A stretch of 64,000 bases of DNA from Sphingobacterium shayense. GTDB lineage: Bacteria; Bacteroidota; Bacteroidia; Sphingobacteriales; Sphingobacteriaceae. Below are positions 9,201-18,283 of the stretch, piece by piece. The notes beneath the pieces are model-generated. The model was not told the DNA's origin and ran no database searches. It worked only from the letters and a program-made list of their open reading frames with translations. Both the position numbers and the translations under genes were made by a program. Positions within the stretch are counted from its first letter, which is position 1, and the number at the start of each line of letters is the position of its first letter. The DNA is taken from contig NZ_JABMCQ010000001.1 in NCBI RefSeq assembly GCF_013179575.1, positions 1 to 64,000 on the forward strand, read 5' to 3'.

Positions 9201-10436
9201 ATGGGAACTCACAATCATCATCACGATTATAATTTCGGCGAAAGATTTCAATTTGCTGGTATCGGTAAGATACTTAGTCTTCTTGGAATTGCTGTAGGCG
9301 TTATAGCCATTGTTATAGGCCTAATGTCAAGTGACCATATTATGGTTGAACGTACATACGCAAACCTGTTATTGATGGGTTATTATTTCACATGTGTGTG
9401 TGCAGCAGGAGCTTTTTTCGTGGCTCTTCAAATTGTAACGCAATCATCCTGGTCTGCCGGATTGATTCGTATACCACAGGCGATGGCCAGTATTTTGCCT
9501 ATCGCGTCAATTGTTTTGCTTATCATTGTTGGACTAGGGTTGTCCAGCCATAATTTATATCACCATTGGAATGCAGACGGAATTACTGATCCAAATAGCG
9601 CTAATTTCGATAAATTGGTTGCTGGGAAATCTTCTTTCTTAAATGTGCCTGGATTTTTGATTCGCCAAATCATTTTCATGGGGTCATATAGCATTTTCGC
9701 TTTTATTTTAGCGAAACTATCTTACAAAGAAGATCTGGAAGGTGGGCTAAATTCTTATAAGAAGAGCTTTAAATTATCCGCAATCTTTTTGGTTATTTTT
9801 GGTTTTACAACACCGATTTGGTCATTCGATACAGTTATGTCATTGGAAGCTCACTGGTTCTCGACAATGTTCGGGTGGTATAATTTCGCCGCAATGTGGG
9901 TAAGTGGATTAGCTGCTATTACAGTGATCGTTATTCTTGTAAAGAAGGCAGGTTACCTCGACTGGGTTAATGAAAATCATTTGCATGACTTAGGAAAGCT
10001 GATGTTTGGTTTTTCTATTTTTTGGGCATATGTTTGGTTTGCCCAATTTATTCTGATTTGGTATTCGAACATACCTGAGGAGACTGTATACTTCTACAAA
10101 AGATTTGAGCCGGAATATAAACCTTGGTTCTGGTTAAATATCATCCTTAATTTCGTAGCGCCGTTACTGCTTTTGGTCGATCGTGACACGAAACGTAAAG
10201 CTAACATAATGCTATTTGTTTCGATATTACTTTTGTGTGGGCATTGGTTAGACTATTATGTAATGATAATGCCAGGTACAGTAGATACTCACCGTGGTTT
10301 TGGTTATATAGAGATTGGAACAGCGTTAGGATTTGTCGGATTATTCACTTTCTTAGTTATGAGTAAACTGAGCAAGCATCCGTTAGGTGCTAAGCATCAT
10401 CCACTCTTAGATGAGAGTTTACATCATCAGTTATAA
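9201..10436 (+). CDS. actF: Alternative complex III subunit ActF, second NrfD-like membrane protein
   Basis: The 411-residue polytopic membrane protein, with about ten helices, related to ActC and NrfD. A histidine-rich N-terminus (NHHHDYNFGERFQF) precedes the first helix. In known complexes ActF is thought to take part in proton movement rather than holding the main quinol site. Conserved-looking segments include ANLLLMGYYFTCVCAAGAFF and FWAYVWFAQFILIWYSNIPEE, the latter with acidic residues at a helix end. It is the last act gene; coxB begins 44 nt later with no terminator in between, so complex III and the oxidase are probably transcribed together. Confidence 0.91.
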   Translation: MGTHNHHHDYNFGERFQFAGIGKILSLLGIAVGVIAIVIGLMSSDHIMVERTYANLLLMGYYFTCVCAAGAFFVALQIVTQSSWSAGLIRIPQAMASILPIASIVLLIIVGLGLSSHNLYHHWNADGITDPNSANFDKLVAGKSSFLNVPGFLIRQIIFMGSYSIFAFILAKLSYKEDLEGGLNSYKKSFKLSAIFLVIFGFTTPIWSFDTVMSLEAHWFSTMFGWYNFAAMWVSGLAAITVIVILVKKAGYLDWVNENHLHDLGKLMFGFSIFWAYVWFAQFILIWYSNIPEETVYFYKRFEPEYKPWFWLNIILNFVAPLLLLVDRDTKRKANIMLFVSILLLCGHWLDYYVMIMPGTVDTHRGFGYIEIGTALGFVGLFTFLVMSKLSKHPLGAKHHPLLDESLHHQL

Positions 10437-10480
10437 GTTCTAGTCATTAGCAATACTACGTTTAAACGTTTTTAGAAGAA

Positions 10481-11803
10481 ATGAAATTTAAAATTAATAA
10501 CAGATTCAAAGCCGTGTTGGGATGCTTATTAGCCGTAGGGTTACTTTTCTCTACACCTAGTTTTGCTCTTCAGCAAGATTCATTAGCGCAGGATTCTACG
10601 GTTACTGCAGTTGTAGATTCGTCTGCGTCAGCTGTAGTTGATTCCGCGGCGGCTCCGACGACGGATGCCACGACAGTTGCTACAGGTTCGACTGCTACTT
10701 CGGCGTCATCCAGTTCAGCGACTGTTGAACCAGTAAAACAAATTGATCCTCAGGTCTACAAAGACCTTACTTATTATGTTTTACTGTTTCTGATCATTTG
10801 TACTATTGTTGCAGTAATTGGGAAGGTATTATCCGTTTACGAGCTAACTCGTAAGATGAACGGTAGATACAATCCGTTTAGTAATAATAAGTTTCAAGGC
10901 AGTCTTTTTATTATTTTCCTTGTAGCATTTTTAGCATTCGTATACTATGGGTATGCTGTATGGGGTAGTTGGGCGTGGCGTGATGCCGCAACCGAACATG
11001 GTAAAAGTGTTGACACAATGTTTATTATCACTACCGTAATCATTACGGTTGTATTAGTGCTGGTTCACATTTTACTACTTAGTTTCCCGTACATTTATCG
11101 TATGCGCGCAAACACGAAAGCGTTTTACTACCCGCATAACGATACAATTGAAAAAATTTGGACAATTGTGCCCGCTGTCGTTTTGACGGTTTTAGTATTG
11201 TTTGGTTTCTTTACCTGGAGATCGATTACTAATGTTCCTGAGGATCTTCAAAAGTCGGCAATCCAAGTTGAGGTTATGGGAGAGCAATTCCAATGGCAAG
11301 TGCGCTATCCGGGCAATGATGGAGTAATTGGTAAACGTAATTACAAATTGACAACTCCTACAAACTCCTATGGTATTGATTTTAATGACCAAAGTTCTTG
11401 GGATGATATTCAAGCATCGGACATCGTCATACCAGTAAATAAATCGGTAAGATTCCATATTATTTCGAAAGATATTATTCACTCTTTTTATATTCCTGAT
11501 TTTCGTGTCCAAATGAACGCTGTACCAGGAATGACTAACTATTTCCAGTTTACACCGACTGTAACAACCGAAGAGATGCGTGAGCGTATGAACGATCCGA
11601 AATATGATTTTATTATGTTGTGTAATAAGATATGTGGTTCGGGTCACTTTAACATGCAGAAGAAAGTTGTTGTTGTAACCGAGGCCGAGTACAAGGAATG
11701 GTTAAGTACACAAAACAAGTATTTTACTGAAGATTTGCAGAAAGAATTTGCGGGCTTAGAGGTTCAAGAGTCGAGCCAACTTGCTTCAGCTTCACTAAAT
11801 TAA
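10481..11803 (+). CDS. coxB: Cytochrome c oxidase subunit II
   Basis: Carries the binuclear CuA centre that accepts electrons for the terminal oxidase. The 440-residue protein has a signal peptide (to about SFA-LQ), a Ser/Thr/Ala/Val-rich periplasmic linker, four hydrophobic segments (about 97-118, 142-164, 180-208 and 228-246) and the CuA domain. The metal site appears as a His in FHIISKDIIHSFYIP and the group CNKICGSGHFNM near 386-397. Most subunit II proteins have two helices, so an extra pair is present here. There is no C-terminal cytochrome c domain, so the electron donor must be a separate cytochrome, plausibly ActE. coxA follows after 26 nt. Confidence 0.94.
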   Translation: MKFKINNRFKAVLGCLLAVGLLFSTPSFALQQDSLAQDSTVTAVVDSSASAVVDSAAAPTTDATTVATGSTATSASSSSATVEPVKQIDPQVYKDLTYYVLLFLIICTIVAVIGKVLSVYELTRKMNGRYNPFSNNKFQGSLFIIFLVAFLAFVYYGYAVWGSWAWRDAATEHGKSVDTMFIITTVIITVVLVLVHILLLSFPYIYRMRANTKAFYYPHNDTIEKIWTIVPAVVLTVLVLFGFFTWRSITNVPEDLQKSAIQVEVMGEQFQWQVRYPGNDGVIGKRNYKLTTPTNSYGIDFNDQSSWDDIQASDIVIPVNKSVRFHIISKDIIHSFYIPDFRVQMNAVPGMTNYFQFTPTVTTEEMRERMNDPKYDFIMLCNKICGSGHFNMQKKVVVVTEAEYKEWLSTQNKYFTEDLQKEFAGLEVQESSQLASASLN

Positions 11804-11829
11804 TTGAAATAAGAAATTATTAAAAGAAT

Positions 11830-13707
11830 ATGTCAAGTACAGTTATATCGCACGGCGCAGCGCATCATGATGCACACAATCATCATCATGAGACATTCTT
11901 AACTAAATATATTTTTAGTCAGGATCATAAGATGATTGCGAAGCAATTTTTGATCACAGGTATTGTGATGGCGGTTTTCGCAATGGTGCTTTCTATCTTA
12001 TTCCGTATCCAACTCGCTTGGCCGGATAAGGATTTCCCAATCTTAGAAGTTTTCTTAGGAAAGTGGGCAGAAGGTGGTCGGATGAAACCCGAATTTTTCC
12101 TTTCATTAGTTACCATTCATGGTACGATGATGGTATTCTTCGTATTAACAGCTGGTCTTTCCGGTACCTTTAGTAACTTATTAATTCCCTATCAACTCGG
12201 TGCTCGCGATATGGCATCACCGTTTATGAATATGTTATCGTATTGGTTGTTCTTTACTGCCTGCGTGATCATGGTTGCGTCTTTCTTTGTTGAAAGTGGA
12301 CCAGCATCCGCTGGTTGGACGATTTATCCTCCGCTGTCAGCGGTGCCTACTTCCATTGCAGGTTCTGGCTTAGGGATGACATTATGGTTGATTAGTATGA
12401 CTTTGTTCATTGCCTCTCAGGTTATGGGCGGTGTAAACTACATTAGTACCGTTTTGAATATGCGTACTAAAGGAATGGATCTTTGGAAAATGCCTCTTAC
12501 GATTTGGGCGTTCTTTTTAACAGCGATTGTAGGGTTGTTGTCGTTTCCAGTTCTTGTATCAGCGGTTGTTCTCTTGTTTTTCGACCGTTCGGTGGGTACG
12601 TCATTTTACTTATCAGATCTAGTTGTTCAAGGACAGATTCTTCCAAATGAAGGTGGCTCTCCAATTTTATTCCAACATTTATTTTGGTTTTTAGGTCACC
12701 CAGAGGTTTATATCGTTGTAATGCCGGCACTGGGGTTAACCTCCGAGGTTATTTCTACTAATTCCCGTAAACCGATTTTCGGTTATCACGCGATGGTTTA
12801 TTCATTGGTTGGTATCACAGTTCTTTCATTCATTGTATGGGGGCACCATATGTTTGTTACTGGTATGAACCCATTTCTAGGTGGCGTGTTTATGATCACT
12901 ACGTTGATTATTGCTGTGCCTTCGGCGGTTAAAGCATTCAATTATATAGCGACGCTGTGGCGTGGTAATATACGGTTCACACCAGCAATGATGTTTGCAA
13001 TTGGGATGGTTTCATTCTTTGTTTCTGGGGGATTAACCGGTCTCTACTTAGGTAATGCAGCATTAGATATTAACTTACACGATACATACTTTGTTGTTGC
13101 TCACTTTCACCTTGTAATGGGTTCTGCATCAATTTTTGGAATGCTTTGTGGTGTTTACCACTGGTATCCGAAAATGTTTGGTAGAATGATGGATACCAAG
13201 TTAGGTTATCTACATTTTTGGTTGACGTTCATTGGAGCCTATTTAGTGTTTTTTCCAATGCACTTTATGGGGATCGATGGGGTGCCACGTCGTTACTACT
13301 CGTTTACTGCGTTTCCATTTATGGAAAAGTGGGTTTCTGTTAACTTGTTAATCACATGGGCTGCTATTGTCGCCGGTTTAGCGCAGGTTGCTTTCCTTTG
13401 GAACTTCTTTAGTTCGATTTGGAAAGGCAAGAAGGCGCCTCAAAATCCTTGGGGTTCCAACACGCTTGAATGGACGACACCTGTAGAGCATATTCATGGT
13501 AACTGGCCCGGAGAAATTCCAACCGTTTATCGTTGGCCTTATGATTATAGTAAGCCAGGTCACGATAGCGACTTTATTCCGCAAAACGTTCCACATTCAG
13601 AAACGATGAGCTCTAACATGGCGCATGATTTTGAAGGTAATGAGGATGCAATTCGTATTCAGAACGAATGGAACAAAGCTAATAATAGAGAAACTATAGA
13701 AGAGTAG
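11830..13707 (+). CDS. coxA: Cytochrome c oxidase subunit I
   Basis: The 625-residue catalytic subunit that reduces oxygen to water and pumps protons. The heme a ligand region is HGTMMVFF; the CuB/tyrosine motif is FLGHPEVYIVVMP, whose glutamate marks an A1-type heme-copper oxidase; further CuB histidines lie in WGHHMF, and HDTYFVVAHFHLVMG supplies the two remaining heme ligands. About twelve membrane helices are evident, with a His-rich N-terminus (HDAHNHHHE) and a long soluble C-terminal tail. All catalytic residues I can check are present. A perfect 9-bp stem-loop spans its stop codon (13701-13723), perhaps modulating expression of the downstream heme genes. Confidence 0.96.
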   Translation: MSSTVISHGAAHHDAHNHHHETFLTKYIFSQDHKMIAKQFLITGIVMAVFAMVLSILFRIQLAWPDKDFPILEVFLGKWAEGGRMKPEFFLSLVTIHGTMMVFFVLTAGLSGTFSNLLIPYQLGARDMASPFMNMLSYWLFFTACVIMVASFFVESGPASAGWTIYPPLSAVPTSIAGSGLGMTLWLISMTLFIASQVMGGVNYISTVLNMRTKGMDLWKMPLTIWAFFLTAIVGLLSFPVLVSAVVLLFFDRSVGTSFYLSDLVVQGQILPNEGGSPILFQHLFWFLGHPEVYIVVMPALGLTSEVISTNSRKPIFGYHAMVYSLVGITVLSFIVWGHHMFVTGMNPFLGGVFMITTLIIAVPSAVKAFNYIATLWRGNIRFTPAMMFAIGMVSFFVSGGLTGLYLGNAALDINLHDTYFVVAHFHLVMGSASIFGMLCGVYHWYPKMFGRMMDTKLGYLHFWLTFIGAYLVFFPMHFMGIDGVPRRYYSFTAFPFMEKWVSVNLLITWAAIVAGLAQVAFLWNFFSSIWKGKKAPQNPWGSNTLEWTTPVEHIHGNWPGEIPTVYRWPYDYSKPGHDSDFIPQNVPHSETMSSNMAHDFEGNEDAIRIQNEWNKANNRETIEE

Positions 13708-13723
13708 GTGTAATACCTACTCT
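13701..13723 (+). other. Stem-loop spanning the coxA stop codon
   Basis: AGAGTAGGT, loop GTAAT, ACCTACTCT is a perfect 9-bp inverted repeat that includes the coxA stop codon. No T-tract follows, so it is not a standard intrinsic terminator. It lies at the border between the structural oxidase genes and the heme A synthesis genes and could act as an mRNA processing or stabilising element. The function is inferred. Confidence 0.5.
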
Positions 13724-13760
13724 CCGTACAGTATTTTGGTAAGATAAAAGGAGAGGGTGC

Positions 13761-14804
13761 ATGTATCCAAGTGGGGAAAAGCGATTCATAAATATAAACA
13801 GACTGTCAATAGTCGTTTTATTTCTAGTCATTTTGGCAGGAGGGGTCGTTAGAAGCACGGGATCAGGCATGGGCTGTCCAGATTGGCCGAAGTGTTTTAA
13901 CCGTGTCATTCCTCCGACAGATGTTTCTCAGTTGCCTGTGGGCTATGAAGAACATTATGTTAAGGGTAGAATACAGAAAAATTTACGCTTTGCTAAGATG
14001 GTTGATTTCTTTGGATTTCCGGAATTGGCAAATAAAATTCGACATGATGAATCTATTTTGGTTCATGAAGAATTCAACGCAGCTAAAACTTGGACTGAAT
14101 ATATCAACAGACTAGTCGGTGTAGTGACTGGTTTCTGTTTATTAGCCACCGCGATTTTTTCTCTTACCTATAGAAAGGTTAAACCGACAATTGTCTGGTT
14201 AAGCGTTCTTAATCTTTTTGTAGTAATTGTACAAGCCTGGTTGGGTTCGATAGTGGTTTCAACGAATTTAATGCCTTGGATAATTACAATACATATGCTT
14301 TTAGCTTTAATTATAGTGGCGATAAGTATATATACGTTCTATTTGGCAACTACATTACGGAATTGGGACATATTGGCCAACAAACATTCAGGAATATTAA
14401 AGGCGCTTGCGATGGTTTCTTTGATAATTACGATTGTTCAAGTAATTTATGGTACCGCCGTTCGCGAGGCTATTGATCACCTAAGTGATCAAGGGGTCAG
14501 TCGAGCTTTTTGGATCGCTAATTTACCCGAAGCTTACTTTGTACACGGTATATTAGCCTATGTTGCGTTAGGGCTGACAGTGATAATGTTTTTCCTAGTA
14601 AAGAATAAATTTAGTTCATTGACATTACAAAGTAGATACGCTTGGATAGTACTAATTTTGGTTGGAATCCAGATGCTTTCTGGTATTATTCTCGCTCGTT
14701 TTGATGTACCGGCGGCAGCGCAGACAACACATTTGGTTGTAGCTAGTTTGTTTTTTGGAGCTCAGTATTATTTGATGCTTTTAATGACAAAATTGAAACG
14801 ATAG
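13761..14804 (+). CDS. ctaA: Heme A synthase
   Basis: Converts heme O to heme A, the cofactor of the oxidase encoded upstream. The 347-residue protein has about eight membrane helices in two four-helix halves. Heme-binding histidines and neighbours are visible: HEEFNAAKTWTEYINRLVGV in the first half, ITIHMLLALII, then VHGILAYVALG and TTHLVVASLFF in the second half. The N-terminal GSGMGCPDWPKC segment holds the cysteine pair typical of CtaA/COX15 proteins. A ribosome binding site AAAGGAGAG precedes the ATG, unusual for this window and perhaps needed because the gene follows a hairpin and a 53-nt gap. Confidence 0.93.
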   Translation: MYPSGEKRFININRLSIVVLFLVILAGGVVRSTGSGMGCPDWPKCFNRVIPPTDVSQLPVGYEEHYVKGRIQKNLRFAKMVDFFGFPELANKIRHDESILVHEEFNAAKTWTEYINRLVGVVTGFCLLATAIFSLTYRKVKPTIVWLSVLNLFVVIVQAWLGSIVVSTNLMPWIITIHMLLALIIVAISIYTFYLATTLRNWDILANKHSGILKALAMVSLIITIVQVIYGTAVREAIDHLSDQGVSRAFWIANLPEAYFVHGILAYVALGLTVIMFFLVKNKFSSLTLQSRYAWIVLILVGIQMLSGIILARFDVPAAAQTTHLVVASLFFGAQYYLMLLMTKLKR

Positions 14805-14874
14805 TTTGGGCAAAGATGTGGAGATTTGCGTTTTCGTATTTTAAGTTCAATAATAGATAAGGAATAGTATATTC

Positions 14875-15783
14875 ATGAAGCAATTCATTTCGGATTTTAA
14901 TAAATTAGTAAAGCTAAGGCTAACGCTAACTGTGGTTTTCTCCGCTTCAATAGCATTTTTGATTGGAGCTAAACAACAAGAGAACGTCATTTGGTTGAAT
15001 TGGCTGATTCTAACTATTGGCGGATTCCTGGTTACAGGCTCTGCGAATGGTTTTAACGAGATCATAGAAAAGGATCTAGACAGACTCATGAAACGTACAG
15101 CTGATCGTCCATTACCAACCGGACGAATGACAACAGGTCAGGCGCTAGTGTTGAGTTTATTTATGGGGTTGTTTGGTACGTTGTTGCTCGTTCGATTGAA
15201 CTTTTTAGCCGGCTTGCTATCTGTATTTTCGATTATTTTATACGCTTTTGTGTATACACCGTTGAAGCAAAAATCGCCGATAGCTGTGTTTGTCGGAGCA
15301 TTTCCTGGAGCATTACCTCCGTTGATTGGATATTATGCAGCGTTTAAATCTGCGGGTTTTGGTTTTGAGTATACAGCGGTAAGTGAAGCCGCTATTGTGA
15401 TAACACCGTGGGTCCTTTTTTTAATTCAGTTTTTCTGGCAATTTCCCCATTTTTGGGCGATAGCATGGGTAGCTGATGACGATTACAAAAATGCCGGTTT
15501 TAGGTTACTACCTACGACCAAAAAGGATTCGATTTCAGCCTGGATGATTTTTATTTCAGCGCTGATAATGGTTCCTGCGGGATTTTTGCCATGGTACTAC
15601 GGATTTGGAGGTACACTGTTTACGATTGCTTCATTGGTCGGTGGGCTGGTGTTTACGTACTACGGATTCCAACATTTGCGTCACAAAACGGATGAAACTG
15701 CAAGAAAGGTGATGTTTACGTCCTTCTTGTATCTACCGTTGACGCAGTTAATTTTATTATTTGATTTTATTCCCTTTAAATAG
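14875..15783 (+). CDS. ctaB: Protoheme IX farnesyltransferase (heme O synthase)
   Basis: Adds a farnesyl group to heme B to make heme O, the substrate of CtaA. The 302-residue UbiA-family membrane protein has the active-site Asp cluster NGFNEIIEKDLDRLMKRTADRPLPTGR near 60-85, the second Asp-containing loop VADDDYKNAGFRLLP, and about nine helices. The order ctaA-ctaB between oxidase subunit genes is usual for this phylum. The coding region ends at 15783 and the next ATG begins at 15784 (TAG-ATG), so translation of the following subunit III gene is probably coupled to it. Confidence 0.95.
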   Translation: MKQFISDFNKLVKLRLTLTVVFSASIAFLIGAKQQENVIWLNWLILTIGGFLVTGSANGFNEIIEKDLDRLMKRTADRPLPTGRMTTGQALVLSLFMGLFGTLLLVRLNFLAGLLSVFSIILYAFVYTPLKQKSPIAVFVGAFPGALPPLIGYYAAFKSAGFGFEYTAVSEAAIVITPWVLFLIQFFWQFPHFWAIAWVADDDYKNAGFRLLPTTKKDSISAWMIFISALIMVPAGFLPWYYGFGGTLFTIASLVGGLVFTYYGFQHLRHKTDETARKVMFTSFLYLPLTQLILLFDFIPFK

Positions 15784-16368
15784 ATGGAAAAGACGGGCTT
15801 CAGTACGGAAGAGGTGATTCAATCGCGTAAGGCAAAGAAATTTAATCTTTGGCTGGGAATGATTGGAATGTTTATGATGTTTGCCGCATTATCTAGTGGT
15901 TTTATTGTATATACTGCTAGCGGCGTGGACAAAGGGATTAAAACTATTTTACCAAATATTTTTATTTGGAGTACTATAGTAATCGTTGTGAGTAGTATAA
16001 CATTGCACCTAGCCTATCAGGCGGCAAAAGCTGAAAAGCTGGGGAAGCAGAGATTGCTATTAATTGCCACTTTCGCGCTAGGTGTTGCCTTTTTTTGCAT
16101 GCAATATCATGCATGGACTGTATTAGTATCTAGGGAAATCTACTTTATAAACAGCAATGCTTCGCAATCCTTTATTTATATATTTACTGGACTGCATCTT
16201 GCACATATTGTTGCGGGTTTGATCGTATTGGTTAGATGTTTTATCGGGGCGACGAACGCAGTTCCCTTTCAAGACAACCAATTCCGCATGAATTTAGCCG
16301 TTATTTTTTGGCATTTTCTCGATCTTCTATGGATTTATATTTATGTTTTCTTACTTTTGAATCAATAA
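15784..16368 (+). CDS. Cytochrome c oxidase subunit III-type protein, first copy
   Basis: A 194-residue membrane protein with five hydrophobic segments, ending FWHFLDLLWIYIYVFLLLNQ. The HFLDLLWIYIYV signature near the C-terminus and the FTGLHLAHIVAGLI helix identify it as a heme-copper oxidase subunit III, in the short (five-helix) class seen in caa3 and bo3 oxidases. Subunit III has no redox centre and stabilises subunit I. It directly abuts ctaB (0 nt) and is 9 nt from a second, longer subunit III gene; tandem subunit III genes at this place occur in other Bacteroidota. Confidence 0.9.
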   Translation: MEKTGFSTEEVIQSRKAKKFNLWLGMIGMFMMFAALSSGFIVYTASGVDKGIKTILPNIFIWSTIVIVVSSITLHLAYQAAKAEKLGKQRLLLIATFALGVAFFCMQYHAWTVLVSREIYFINSNASQSFIYIFTGLHLAHIVAGLIVLVRCFIGATNAVPFQDNQFRMNLAVIFWHFLDLLWIYIYVFLLLNQ

Positions 16369-16377
16369 TAGTAAAAA

Positions 16378-17115
16378 ATGAGTACAACAACTGTATCGCA
16401 ATTAGATAAGGTAAAAGACGGCCCTTGGAATGGTGGGAAGTCACCTTGGAACTTAGAGTATGGAAAAATCATGATGTGGTTTTTCTTGGTGTCGGATGCA
16501 TTTACCTTTTCAGCGTTTCTACTTTATTACGGCGCGCAAAAGTTTGCACAGCCGACGTGGATTGACGCAGATAAGATTTTTCAATCTATCCCCGGTATCG
16601 CCGAATCCGGACAACCACTGGTGTTTGTCGGTATTATGACCTTTATTTTGATTATGTCGTCTGTGACGATGGTTTTGGCTGTAGACGCTGGACATCGAAA
16701 TCAAAAACAAGAGGTCGTAAAATGGATGTTGTGGACTATCTTGGGTGGTCTTTGTTTCTTAGGTTGTCAAGCTATTGAGTGGACCCACTTGCATCATCAA
16801 GGTTTTTGGTTTGGTAGAAATCCGGGTACTGGTCTTGAAGGTGATGCGTTAGTTGAAGCATTGTCTCCGTATTTTACGAAAGATATATCTTATACCGCTG
16901 CGCTGCAATTTTCCAATTTGTTTTTTACAATTACTGGGTTCCATGGTTTTCACGTGTCAATCGGCGTACTATTGAATATTATTATACTATGTATGACGTT
17001 AAATAATACGTTTGAGCAGCGCGGAACCTATTTGATGGTGGAGAAAGTTGGTCTATATTGGCACTTTGTCGATTTAGTGTGGGTATTTGTATTTACGTTC
17101 TTCTACTTAATCTAA
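16378..17115 (+). CDS. Cytochrome c oxidase subunit III-type protein, second copy
   Basis: A 245-residue polytopic membrane protein in the same family as its upstream neighbour. Visible signatures are MMWFFLVSDAFTFSAFLLYYGA (first helix with the conserved serine/aspartate pair), AIEWTHLHHQG, FFTITGFHGFHVSIGV and the C-terminal WHFVDLVWVFVFTFFYLI. The GFHGFHV and WHFVDLVW motifs are those of canonical subunit III. The extra length relative to the first copy comes from a loop around 130-165 (GFWFGRNPGTGLEGDALVEA). Subunit IV follows after 33 nt. Confidence 0.92.
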   Translation: MSTTTVSQLDKVKDGPWNGGKSPWNLEYGKIMMWFFLVSDAFTFSAFLLYYGAQKFAQPTWIDADKIFQSIPGIAESGQPLVFVGIMTFILIMSSVTMVLAVDAGHRNQKQEVVKWMLWTILGGLCFLGCQAIEWTHLHHQGFWFGRNPGTGLEGDALVEALSPYFTKDISYTAALQFSNLFFTITGFHGFHVSIGVLLNIIILCMTLNNTFEQRGTYLMVEKVGLYWHFVDLVWVFVFTFFYLI

Positions 17116-17148
17116 TTGATTTATCTTATTAAAATTTAAACAGCAGAC

Positions 17149-17529
17149 ATGTCACACCATAACGAAAATATAGCGTCAGCGCACGATCATCACGAACATG
17201 CGGGAATGGATAAAAAAGGAATATGGAGAGTATTCTTCATACTACTAGCATTAACCGCACTGGAGTTTTTAATTGCGCTTGGTTTTGTTCACCATTGGGG
17301 TATTCTTGAAAAAGGACCGGTTTTAAACGCTATTTATATTGTACTTACGCTGATTAAAGCGTTCTACATTGTAGCATACTTTATGCATTTGAAATTTGAG
17401 AAATCTGGATTTATTGTTTGTTGTAGTATTGGATTCTTGTTTATCGTTTACTTTATAGTATTATTGTTAATAGAAGGCGAGTACCTACTACATCATTTGC
17501 AGTCACATCCACTTTTTCCGCATAGTTAA
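17149..17529 (+). CDS. Cytochrome c oxidase subunit IV-type protein
   Basis: A 126-residue small subunit of the prokaryotic subunit IV (CyoD/CtaF-like) family. A His-rich N-terminus (HHNENIASAHDHHEHAG) leads into three helices: IWRVFFILLALTALEFLIALGF, AIYIVLTLIKAFYIVAYFMHL and FIVCCSIGFLFIVYFIVLLLI. The middle helix with KAFYIVAYFMHL is the family's most recognisable part. It helps assemble or stabilise the subunit I-III core. The His-rich end could bind metal, but histidines of this kind also occur at the start of coxA and actF here, so this is not specific. Confidence 0.88.
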   Translation: MSHHNENIASAHDHHEHAGMDKKGIWRVFFILLALTALEFLIALGFVHHWGILEKGPVLNAIYIVLTLIKAFYIVAYFMHLKFEKSGFIVCCSIGFLFIVYFIVLLLIEGEYLLHHLQSHPLFPHS

Positions 17530-17548
17530 CTTATAGAGGAGGAGCTAA

Positions 17549-18283
17549 GTGAGTAATAAAACTCAACGAAGTAATTCAAAATTAATTATCCTGGCATTAA
17601 TATTACTAGTGCCAGGATTTTTATATATAGCAGTCAATAGACTTGGCTCAAATCAGTACGTTTCTTTGCCCATTTTTGGAGAAAAATCGCTTAGTGGAGA
17701 GATGAAACGTAACTGGGGGCGCGAATATCCTGATACAATCTATCATACAGTGCCGGCCGTGAAATTTTTAGATGCAAGTGGGAATTCAATTTTGTTTCCT
17801 GCGCAAGACAGCTGTGTTTCTGTGGTACACCTTTTTTACACGCAGGATTCCTCGTTTTCTAGGTTGATTACGGATAAGGCGTTTCAGATTGCTGATAAAT
17901 TCAAGGAGAATCCTTATGTAAAGGTGTATTCAATTTCGGTATCTCCGAAAGATAATAAATTTACAGTCGACGCATTTATTACACCTTATCGAAGCCATAT
18001 AGCAAAAAACTGGAATGTATTATATGGATCGTCTGTCGATATCTTCTCATACGCCCGAAAATCGCTGTTGATAGATGCGATGAGCGACCCTACCGACAGC
18101 GAAAGGTTTCTCATCAGTAACAAGTTGGTGCTTTTAGATTCGAAATCTAGACTACGTGGATTTTATGATTCGAGCCTAAAGGGAGAGATAGATAGACTTG
18201 AGGACGAAATTAAATTATTGATGGTAGAGGAAATAAGAAATAGACCTGCGAAATTAAAATTGAAACAACATGGCGATGACTGA
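17549..18283 (+). CDS. SCO1/SenC-like thioredoxin-fold protein lacking the copper ligands
   Basis: A 244-residue membrane-anchored protein (one N-terminal helix, about 11-28) in the position where SCO copper chaperones sit in oxidase operons. The fold is recognisable: a beta strand VVHLFYTQDSSFSRLI where SCO proteins have FFxxCPxxCP, a middle segment VKVYSISVSPKDNKFTVDAF, and a C-terminal NKLVLLDSKSRLRGFYDSS matching the SCO strand-turn. The CxxxC pair is replaced by QDSSF and the copper-binding histidine before the LVLLD strand is absent, so all three copper ligands are missing. It starts with GTG behind a strong GAGGAGGAG ribosome binding site. Its role may be scaffold-like. DUF420 overlaps its 3' end. 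Confidence 0.75.
   Translation: MSNKTQRSNSKLIILALILLVPGFLYIAVNRLGSNQYVSLPIFGEKSLSGEMKRNWGREYPDTIYHTVPAVKFLDASGNSILFPAQDSCVSVVHLFYTQDSSFSRLITDKAFQIADKFKENPYVKVYSISVSPKDNKFTVDAFITPYRSHIAKNWNVLYGSSVDIFSYARKSLLIDAMSDPTDSERFLISNKLVLLDSKSRLRGFYDSSLKGEIDRLEDEIKLLMVEEIRNRPAKLKLKQHGDD

Noticed and set aside
11192-11647. 151-codon minus-strand frame inside coxB
   Set aside because: Shadow of coxB; residues look like a mirrored coding sequence and no promoter or ribosome binding site is present.
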